This document shows, in pieces, positions 56,291 through 64,000 of a stretch of DNA of 64,000 nucleotides. Both the position numbers and the translations under genes were made by a program. Source of the stretch: Pyrenochaeta sp. MPI-SDFR-AT-0127 (taxonomy: Eukaryota; Ascomycota; Dothideomycetes; Pleosporales; Cucurbitariaceae); assembly GCA_020747015.1 (NCBI GenBank), contig JAGTJM010000040.1:124001-188000 (forward strand), read 5' to 3'. The stretch's first letter is position 1, and each line of letters opens with the position of its first letter. Under the pieces are notes generated by a model. The model had not been told where the DNA came from. It did no database searches and saw only the letters and a program-made list of their open reading frames with translations.

Positions 56291-58417
56291 ATGTCCGTCT
56301 CCGTCCTCGCTAGTACAACCGAAACACAGCCTTCTTTCCAACCATTCCAATGTCCTATTTGCCAAAGCCGCTTTACCCGACATGAGAACCTGAAGCGACA
56401 CGCCGCGCTTCACTCAAAATCCCAGGACGAGGCCTCCTTGTCATGCGACGTGTGCCATGCGACCTTTTCAAGGCCTGATCTTCGTCTCCGTCATTTGAAG
56501 AGGAAGCACCCGGATCATGACGCCCATCAGCCAAAGAAGCGACGAGCGGGAGCAGTTGGTAATGTAGGAAAGCGCCGAGAAAGGAAAACGCCTTCTACAT
56601 CGCCTAACGAGAGCCGGCATGATTCGCATGTCCAACATTCGATCGATGGCGAAGACTCAGACACAAATGAAGAGTTCCAGTCGCCCTGTTCGCGGCAAAA
56701 CCAGCAGCCGAACCATGATGTTAACCATGACTTTCATCCGGAGAGCACAAGGCCAGAAGCCGATGCATCGCCAAACATTCTGCAGGACTACTCATCATTA
56801 TCAACTATCCCGTCCTCACATTACAGATCAATGAGCCATTCGACTTACAGTTTACCACCTTCCCAATCATCTATCGCTTTGGAACCGAGTTCACTGCTCA
56901 TAGCGTCCTTCCTCGAGCCCGAGAAGCCCCCGAGTACTTCTATGCATTCCACAGGTATGCCGCATGCTCCGTTCGACACAGGTCTAGCCAACTTCAGTTT
57001 CGACCAATGGAGTCCGGATCCATTACTTTCACTAGATGGGCTGTCCCAAGCCCAAGAAGATTGGATGCCATCAAGCCTACAAACGTCACGAGGTTGCGAG
57101 TTGTTTTTCACGCACGTCTCAAACTTTCTACCCTTCCTCCACCAGCCAACATTCGACACCACGCATGTTGCTAGGCCGTTGCTTTACAGCATGCTTTGCT
57201 TAGCCTACCAGTACGGGGAGGACCCAGATTGTGGCGCTGAACCAGGCTCGGGCTCTGGTTTGTCAATGCGCTGCTTTCATCGAGCTCGTACGCTCATTGC
57301 CACGGAAGAAGAGAGTGCGGATGAAGCAACGCACGGCGTAACCATGATACAGACATATCTTTTACTTCAAGTTTTTGCTATGATGTACTCTTGCGATAAA
57401 GATTCCTCCTATGGGCTTAAAACACACTCGAAAATATGCTCACTTGCACGCGCCACTGGTTTGATGCAACCTGTTCCAAACGAGGCTACCGCAACAGAGG
57501 ACTTGGAATCATTATGGCGACAATTTGTCCTGGCAGAATCTCACAAACGGACATTATTTGCCGTGCATCAGATTGATACGCTGTGGTACCAGTTTTTATC
57601 GATCCCCCGGTCGCTATCGCACTTGGAGATCAAACACGATCTGCCATGTCCGGAATATTATTGGACAGCATCCTCATCCGGCGATTGGGCACACCGACAA
57701 CTGGTCGCAAGACAATCCGGTCCTTCAATACAGTATCAAGATGCTGTCCGACGTATTCTCTGCTCCAACACTGACATCAATTCCATCCCTGCCTTTGATC
57801 CTTATGGAACGATTAATATCACACAATTCCTTGTCTCCAGCGCCCGTGAGATATCAGGCTGGTCCACCATGACGGGCATGGTGAGCATGGAGCGCCTCGA
57901 GCCCTTACGAAAATCGCTCCTTGCGCTCAGCCCACTAGTCCACTCCCAATCCGCATCGATACACACAACACCACACGCATCCCTCTGCGAAGCAACCTGG
58001 CAAACAGCCATGATAGAAATGCAGATGTGGTCTCCAACACACACAGGCGGTATCGTAGAGAACAGTATAGATGCTGCCCTCCACCAACTCATCTATCTAG
58101 CACCCTCCTGCGATTTCCTATGCGAGTCAAATCTCGCAAAGTCTGTTCAACCACATGTCGACTGGTTTTTGCGCTATTTGGACGAAACGGCTGTGCCGGA
58201 CTCGGAAGCGCCATGGATAACGCTCTATGCATGTAAGGCGTTCATGATTGCGTGGCAACTTGTAAGCGGCGGTATGGCGGGTGCAATGCAGATTGTTGGT
58301 GTTGCAGATGGAGATAAAGAGGCAGCCCTGGTATGGGCGAGGAAAGTGTTTTCAAGAAGGGAAAGATGGAAATTGGGGAAGATTGTCATGGCATGTCTGA
58401 ATAGACTCGAGGTATGA
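56291..58417 (+). CDS. C2H2 zinc-finger transcription factor with fungal regulatory domain, 708 aa
   Basis: Single exon. Two C2H2 fingers lie at the N-terminus: F-Q-C-P-I-C-Q-S-R-F-T-R-H-E-N-L-K-R-H (about 20-42) and L-S-C-D-V-C-H-A-T-F-S-R-P-D-L-R-L-R-H (about 50-73), followed by a basic K-K-R-R segment fitting a nuclear signal. The finger-1 helix R-H-E-N-L-K-R-H is of the kind that reads G-rich sites. A Ser/Pro/His-rich linker precedes the regulatory domain (about 270-700, fungal_trans-like: F-F-T-H-V-S-N-F-L-P-F-L-H-Q-P-T-F, then T-Y-L-L-L-Q-V-F-A-M-M and H-S-K/K-I-C-S-L-A-R). This C2H2 plus fungal_trans type is common for local pathway regulators. Its place at the end of the cluster suggests it controls the four preceding genes. 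Confidence 0.93.
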   Translation: MSVSVLASTTETQPSFQPFQCPICQSRFTRHENLKRHAALHSKSQDEASLSCDVCHATFSRPDLRLRHLKRKHPDHDAHQPKKRRAGAVGNVGKRRERKTPSTSPNESRHDSHVQHSIDGEDSDTNEEFQSPCSRQNQQPNHDVNHDFHPESTRPEADASPNILQDYSSLSTIPSSHYRSMSHSTYSLPPSQSSIALEPSSLLIASFLEPEKPPSTSMHSTGMPHAPFDTGLANFSFDQWSPDPLLSLDGLSQAQEDWMPSSLQTSRGCELFFTHVSNFLPFLHQPTFDTTHVARPLLYSMLCLAYQYGEDPDCGAEPGSGSGLSMRCFHRARTLIATEEESADEATHGVTMIQTYLLLQVFAMMYSCDKDSSYGLKTHSKICSLARATGLMQPVPNEATATEDLESLWRQFVLAESHKRTLFAVHQIDTLWYQFLSIPRSLSHLEIKHDLPCPEYYWTASSSGDWAHRQLVARQSGPSIQYQDAVRRILCSNTDINSIPAFDPYGTINITQFLVSSAREISGWSTMTGMVSMERLEPLRKSLLALSPLVHSQSASIHTTPHASLCEATWQTAMIEMQMWSPTHTGGIVENSIDAALHQLIYLAPSCDFLCESNLAKSVQPHVDWFLRYLDETAVPDSEAPWITLYACKAFMIAWQLVSGGMAGAMQIVGVADGDKEAALVWARKVFSRRERWKLGKIVMACLNRLEV

Positions 58418-58777
58418 TTTTAATTTACGATCGTCAGACCCACGCAACCGGATAAGCATATTCAGTCCCATCATAAGTGAGGCATCAAGTGAACCTAAGA
58501 GTTAACACTCAATGAACTGTCCCTCCTGATTGTATGCAAAATTCCAAAGGTTGACACTGAATTTAGCACCCTGCAATTACTCTGCCCCTGCTGGGCAGCC
58601 AGAACATAGAGAAGGCTAAGCCATCGAACAATAAGCCCATTTCAATCTTCTCTTAATTAATGGAAACTATCGGCTACTAAAGGCGTGATAGGGTAGAGAG
58701 GCGAAAATATGTAGTAAAAAGGCAAGACAAGTAGGCATGATCAACGCTCATTTCATTGTGTCAATGATGACGGTTTC
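58418..58777. other. Convergent intergenic region
   Basis: 3' flanks of the regulator gene (plus) and the second AAA+ gene (minus). AT-rich, nothing else seen. Confidence 0.55.
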
Positions 58778-61700
58778 TTATCTAACGCCCTCATCTCGAG
58801 CTATCTGGTTATCCGTAAGGCCTTCCTGGACCGACGTTAGGTACTTATCGAACTTGCTCGACACCGCGATCACATGTTGAAGATGGCTATAATTCATTTG
58901 CTCTTTCTTGAACTTTGCCAGTTGTCTTGCCGTAGTGATGGCATTACGAATTTGGCGTCCGTTCATGTCGTGCTCGGCAAGCTCACTGATATAGCATTCC
59001 ACGTCATCAAAATCGATTGCAATAGGCTCAGCGTCTTTCAGAGTTCGACTTGACGGATCTGTAACTTTCGCCGGGGGTAACTTGTCCATGCTCTTTAGAC
59101 GTTCGAGAAAATTTCTCCAAATCTTCTGCCGCTGCCCTTTAGTAAGGTCGTCGTAATGGAGGGACAGTTGAATGCGGGATTTGAAGGCCTCATCAAAGGT
59201 TCCCACTCGGTTTGAGGTGAGAATGAGAATACCTTCATAGTACTCCAAGACTCGGAGGAATACTGAAACCAGAGCGTTTCGCTCGAGATCGGTAATCTTT
59301 CTCTTCTCAAGGAAGACTTCGGCCTCATCCAGCAAAACTACGCAACCCCAGATCTTACTGAGATTGAGGACAGATTCTAAATACTTCTCGACATCTTCGG
59401 GCTTTGTGCCAATGTCGCCACAGGTAACGCGGAAGAGCGGCTTCTCTGCTAGCTCTGCAACACTTTCGGCGGTGAACGTCTTGCCTGTTCCCGGGCCGCC
59501 GTGCAAAAGGATTATGAGCCCGTTTCCCTTGCTTTCTATTATGTCTGTACCTTGTTCTCGGGATATTTGATTAGTGACCAAGGCACGAACCAGCTCTTTG
59601 GATTCATTGTCGATGACCAAATGAGAAAAAGATTGCTTGTTCCAACCAACGTCGCGGAACTGGTCCACTTCAAGATCGACTGTATGAAATTAGCCGTCTG
59701 TTAGGGCACTCAATGACGAAAAAATTAACTGACCCCATTTCTTGTTGCGTAAATTATAGGCCGGTATGGTATCCGGAAACACTGAGATCTCGGGGCTTGG
59801 TGGTGGATCAACAGCTTCGAAGATGCTTGCTTCCATTCTTTGCACGTTTTGGTTATCGATAGAGCTATACACCTGCTTGAAACTCCATGTATCTGAGTGG
59901 AGTTGCCTGTACGTGTGAAAATCTACCATGAATCGCTCACCACTCTAATTAAACTGTCAGTTTGTAAATCATCCACACGGAAAAGCACTTACACCATAAA
60001 CCCCCTTTTTATCGTCAAAGGCTATAAGCCGTCTCTCTCGGCAGCTCCAAAACGTTTTGCCCCGCTGCTCCAGAAGTGCCTTTGTCTCATCGCTGGCGTA
60101 CTTGAGAGGGTATATATTCAATTTTCGGATGTCAGTTTCTTCATCAATATCCTCTGCTTCCAATTCTATGTTGACAAACGATCTCTTGCGGTAGAATGAA
60201 CCGTCGTAACTGTACTGCCACACCGGTAAGGCCCAGTTCCATGAATAACGCTTCTTGTCGCCCTTGACTTTCTTCTTCCATGGAGAGTCATTAGATTCGG
60301 GTAGAAGCGTCTTTGGGAAGACGCTGGAGGGACAATCTTCAGCAATCCTCCCGTGTAAGATTCCATCCTCCTGTCCTGGTTTGCTATTTAGTACCACTCC
60401 GTCGCCCGGCTTGACGAGGAAAACCATAGAATCATACGATACAACGCCTCTGCTCAATTGTTTATCCACTCGGGTATACGTGTCTCCGTAATTTTCATCG
60501 ATCCAACCGGTAAGTTTCAATAACAGCTTGCGATGATGGTCACTCATGCTATCGAACGCCTTCGGGGACCTGTGATGATACCAAAAAATGTAGGGAGCCG
60601 GTAGCGGATCACTGCTGTTAAAGTTGGGGTGCTCTTGCTTGAGTTTTGGGTCACCGGCGATGAATGCCTCCATAGCTTCTTTCATATGCTGAGATTCAAG
60701 TCTTATAGTCTCCGAACTGGGCTTTGGTGATGGCGGATTCTTATTGTCACGAATGGCTTTCTGGACCTCGGCGTCCTGCTCTTTCGGAATGTAGAATTTG
60801 CCAATAGAGAAGGCCACATCTTGTCTTTGCCCAAGCCAGCCCTCTACATCAGGGATAGGAAATAAAGCCTTGAGCAAGACTTCGCCGCGAGGTCCGAACG
60901 CCCAGGTAGGTTCATCCAAAAAAGCGGCGGCTTGACGCCCGCCCTCCCGCTGGATCAAGTGTATTGTTTCATACCGTATGTCTGCTTGCTGGAGGGTTTT
61001 CAGGTTCCGGTTCTCTAGCTCTAATGCCGAAATTCGACCAAGTAAACTTTCTAGAGTATCATCATCTGGGTTTCCCGAGGATTCGGAATTGCGTAATGTT
61101 GTAGTAATTGAGCCGTTATCTTTACTATTTGTATAATCGGTTGCCTCTTTTTGGAAGACTACGGATCGTGGCGGTACTGCGTGAGAACGAGAAGACGGAT
61201 TCATTTGAGAAGGCCCTGACACTGGTGAAGGACGCTGATGCGAATGCATTTCGGGAGGCGGTTTCATATACAGCTGTGATGGATTTGTAGAAGGCGGAAA
61301 GTTGACGTAGAACTCAGATGGTCGTGGCCCGTGTGAAAATCCGGGGTTCGCCTCGCGCATAGCTAGCCCTAGGCCCCGAGATTTCTCGATTCGGGATGCT
61401 CGAAATATAAGAAGTAATTCTTGACTGAAATCGCTTGCAGCGGTTCGGTCTCTGGAGATCGTAGTGTGGTTCCAAAGCCGATCAGGACGTTGTTTCTCGG
61501 GTTCTTCTTCAACGATAACAACTTCAGTAGGCTGAGGTGATGAGGTTGAGGAGCGATCGACCGTTTCTTCGATATGCCCCACTCCTAATCGGAGGTTTGA
61601 TTCTTGTTTTGGCTCTCGTATCAGATCTAGATCTGTACCTGATCTTGATGGCCCAACAAACTCCTCTACTTCGTTGTGATCGGGTTCATGTACGTCCTGG

Positions 61701-62191
61701 CGAAGATCGTCAAGCTCAAGGCGAAAACGTTCTCTGGTTTGTTCGACAAGATTTACCAGCTCCGAAGAGATATCAAGCTGGATCTGTTCTGGAAACAATA
61801 ATAACGCAGCATCAATCCTCTCTCTAACGTTATCACAACGTACTTGGATTCGGTGTTCGATCCAGCTGTCTTCGTCAAAGTCTTCGTCGTCTAGATTGTA
61901 GGTGGCTATCAAGCTACCCAACACAAAGGCCTGTCGTCTCAAATCTTTTCTCACGTAGTGCCGGAGACGCGCTAGCTGTTTATCAAAACCGTACTTTTCA
62001 GGAGGAAGATCGTCAGAGTGCCTGGAGTCTTCAGAATCGTGGCTATCGTTGCTATCCAAAGTACTGTCACTAAGGTCGTCGTCGTGAAGAAGCCGTTCAA
62101 CGATGTCTAGATCCGAGCTTGGTTCACTCGCTAGGTCTTCACTCCCCGACACCCTCGCGTCCGACTCGTATCCTTGTTCGTCTGCCCCCAA
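58778..62191 (-). CDS. AAA+ ATPase with DUF7025-like region (module 2), at least ~1100 aa, 5' end unresolved
   Basis: Three exons on minus: up to 62191-59993, 59944-59734, 59679-58778; introns of 48 and 54 bases. The first exon frame stays open upstream but has no ATG near its start (the frame begins at a non-ATG codon, and none occurs for over 200 codons), so a further 5' exon must exist, perhaps joined at a CTTGCAG acceptor near 62250. Domains: acidic/Ser-rich N-terminus, charged helices, a Pro-rich linker, a coiled coil (L-G-R-I-S-A-L-E-L-E-N-R-N-L), the DUF7025-like region (Y-S-Y-D-G-S-F-Y-R-K-R), and an AAA domain with Walker A G-G-P-G-T-G-K-T, Walker B L-L-D-E-A-E and sensor T-S-N-R-V-G-T-F-D-E-A-F. 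The AAA part is clearly paralogous to the gene at 20.7 kb; the N-terminal 400 residues are not. Confidence 0.88.
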
Positions 62192-62732
62192 TGAGCCAGC
62201 GAGATGAGGAAAGTATAAATCCAGTTTTGCTATTGGTAATCGGAAGCCTGCAAGAGTAATGACAAGAAATCAAGTTGCGATATGATGCGACGAGGCGGGG
62301 ACAAGAAGTTGGGAATGCCACGTCCTGCGTCAGTATTCATGGCTGCGTCTGCAACCATGCACCTCCACACCGGATTGGCCATGGTGCGCAGGCCCCCATC
62401 AAGGCTGACGCATCTGGATGCCATATTCCTTGGTGGGGTCGCGGACAACTGTGCATGATCAGTGGGCAATGAGACCTGTTGGTGACCATCGATTGGCTGA
62501 ATCTCTGCTGCGCATGTTGCTGTGCATTTTGCTGCGCATGTTGTTGCATCCCGCTATGCTGAGTGCAGCACATTCGGCGGGCTGCGCCATAATGTTTCAG
62601 GCCGCAGGTAGCGAAGGCTGCCGTCACTCGCGCTGACAGGCTTCGTATATGAAAAACCTCGATAGGGAACTGTGAGATTAATTGTGCCTGTGTTTGTTTG
62701 ACCACGGTGCGCGGTAACTTCTCGCTTATGTA
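62192..62732. promoter_or_regulatory. Region between the two divergent genes of module 2
   Basis: About 540 bases. It probably holds an unplaced 5' exon of the AAA+ gene plus both promoters. A 12-bp tandem repeat lies at 62507-62542. Confidence 0.45.
62507..62542. repeat. Three copies of a 12-bp unit (GCTGCGCATGTT type)
   Basis: Copies at 62507, 62519 and 62531; the middle differs at three positions. On the minus strand the frame would read Gln/His/Ala repeats, so it may be part of an unplaced exon or simply a promoter microrepeat. Confidence 0.65.
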
Positions 62733-64000
62733 ATGGCACAGCCAGTGTCCTTCAGCGAATGGTATGTCGGGACCTCAAGGTAAGGGCTTTTTTAATCCGC
62801 CTGCTACTCACAACTAATCATCACTCAAAGCTCGTCAAGAAGTATTGCGGAAGAAGCATATCTCGAAGCGAAGGTTAAATTTGAGAATGGCTTCAGCAAA
62901 GATGCCCGCAAAGTCGGGATCGCCCGCTCTTCAACATGCCTGGCAGATGTGCAATCAGCTATTACGACGGCCATGAGAAAGCACAGGTCAGCGCAGAAAG
63001 AGTCCAAGGTGCGGAAATGGCTCGTCAAACTCTCAGAACGGATACATTTCTACGGTGGTGTTCTGGATGTCTTCGCACAACACCACCCAGAATATGTCGC
63101 CCTTGCTTGGGGATCTATCAAATTCCTTATTACAGTGGGTGTCCCTCATAATTTGGTATGATTAGGACGACTGACAAACTCTGCTGGTGGCCTTGAATCA
63201 TGAAAAAATTATTGCAACTCTTGCGAAAGCCATGGCTCAGATAGCGGAAACATTACCGCACATCGAATTACAGTCCATCTTATATCCCACCGAGCGAATG
63301 AAGACAGCTGTGACGGACCTTTATGCATACATACTGAGATTCTCTATTCGTGCACTCGACTGGTACAATGAAGGCATGTTCAAACACGTCCTACACGCTA
63401 TCACTCGACCAGTAGAGCTTCGATACAGTGATCTGTTGCAACAAATTAGCGATGCGTCAGGAACCATCTACCAGCTTGCAGCCATAGGCCAGCAGGCAGA
63501 GCTTAGAGATATGCATGTCACTGTGCAGTTGACAAATCGCAAAGTCGACATGACAATTGCTATGATGGAACAGATAAACGCAGCTGTAACCCGTGAGTCT
63601 GGCTTTCACATTATAGGTGTAGGATACTGACTTGGCATGGCTCAAGTGCACTCCAATGCGATGATTGATACAAACTATCGACTATCCGACCTACAATTTC
63701 ATCGAATTGCGGCCACCCTGGAGATATCGATCCCTAATCCAAAGAAAACATACGAGCATCATTACTCCCTCAGGCGACAACGACTGCGTAATGGCGCCGG
63801 TTTGTCAGTGTCTAATAATTTTTGGCAATCTCCAAAAATGCGAAACTGGTCATCAACACAGGAATCAGGATTGTCCATCATTTCAGCGAATTTCCAGTCC
63901 CGATTCATCATGAGAGATCTCTGTATAGACATCATAGAGCAGCTCAAGGAAGCTCAAGTGCCATACCTGTTAGCCATGAAAGTACCGCAACCAGATGGTA
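62733..64000 (+). CDS. DUF7708-type protein (module 2), partial, possibly impaired splicing
   Basis: Exon 1 62733-62779, then a 51-base intron (GTAAGG...AAAG) and exon 2 from 62831. It contains K-W-L-V-K-L-S-E-R-I-H-F-Y-G-G-V-L-D-V and H-H-P-E-Y-V-A-L-A-W-G-S-I-K-F, closely matching the paralogue at 23.5 kb. Where that gene has a 49-base intron, here a gap of about 49 bases (63138-63186) has no consensus GTAAG donor and no AG at the expected acceptor; the homologous frame resumes at A-L-N-H-E-K. A later intron (63593-63646, GTGAGT...CAAG) restores the frame, which runs off the window. The Walker-like G-K-T of the first copy is not conserved here. The gene may be a decaying copy or use a non-consensus site. 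Confidence 0.75.

Noticed and set aside
63139..63229. Alternative 91-base intron (GTGTCC...GAAAG) in the second DUF7708 gene
   Set aside because: It keeps the frame but removes a segment clearly conserved with the paralogue and uses a weak donor, so it was not adopted as the normal model.

Overview
The window is nuclear DNA of a filamentous ascomycete (Pezizomycotina; a Dothideomycete such as a member of the Pleosporales is my guess, not proven). The grounds are short introns of about 47-113 bases with GT...AG ends, a DASH-complex SPC34 gene (fungal kinetochore), HET-domain genes, fungus-only domains (DUF3176, DUF7708 type), a GPI-anchored wall protein, a GH7 cellulase-family gene, and two fragments of dispersed 5S rRNA.

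Layout. 1-13 kb: a secreted M20 amidohydrolase, a HET-domain protein, a secreted beta-lactamase-like serine hydrolase, a second HET-domain protein and a DUF7730-like protein, with 5S rRNA remnants at about 2.5 and 10.6 kb. 13-20 kb: a DUF3176 membrane protein, a Cys-rich putative wall protein, a decayed gene-free stretch, and a GH7 protein whose catalytic triad is altered. 20-26 kb: an AAA+ ATPase gene head to head with a DUF7708-type gene. 26-36 kb: a two-domain chitin-binding (CBM18) protein, a kinase-like protein, and a conserved block (acyl-CoA dehydrogenase, SPC34, RPN3, an ankyrin protein). 36-49 kb is gene-poor: an acidic orphan, a GPI-anchored wall protein with a 36-bp tandem repeat, a small SET-domain protein and a small orphan. 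49.7-58.4 kb is a compact candidate catabolic cluster: 2-oxoglutarate/Fe(II) oxygenase, RidA, HpcH/HpaI aldolase, MFS transporter and C2H2 regulator. 58.8-64 kb repeats the AAA+/DUF7708 head-to-head arrangement with diverged paralogues; the last gene runs off the window.

Most interesting points. (1) The AAA+ / DUF7708 divergent pair occurs twice in the same orientation, alongside two HET genes, suggesting a linked two-component system, perhaps in non-self recognition. (2) The GH7 protein reads E-x-N-x-x-Q where active enzymes have E-x-D-x-x-E, with other tunnel residues also changed, so it is probably a secreted pseudoenzyme. (3) Both divergent promoters of the metabolic cluster carry the same pair of elements (GGGAGGAGCTC followed closely by GTTCGG) plus GATA sites, a candidate regulon signature for the clustered C2H2 factor. 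(4) The second DUF7708 gene appears to have lost normal splice sites at one conserved intron.

All gene models come from reading frames, splice signals and remembered family motifs; no database search was possible.
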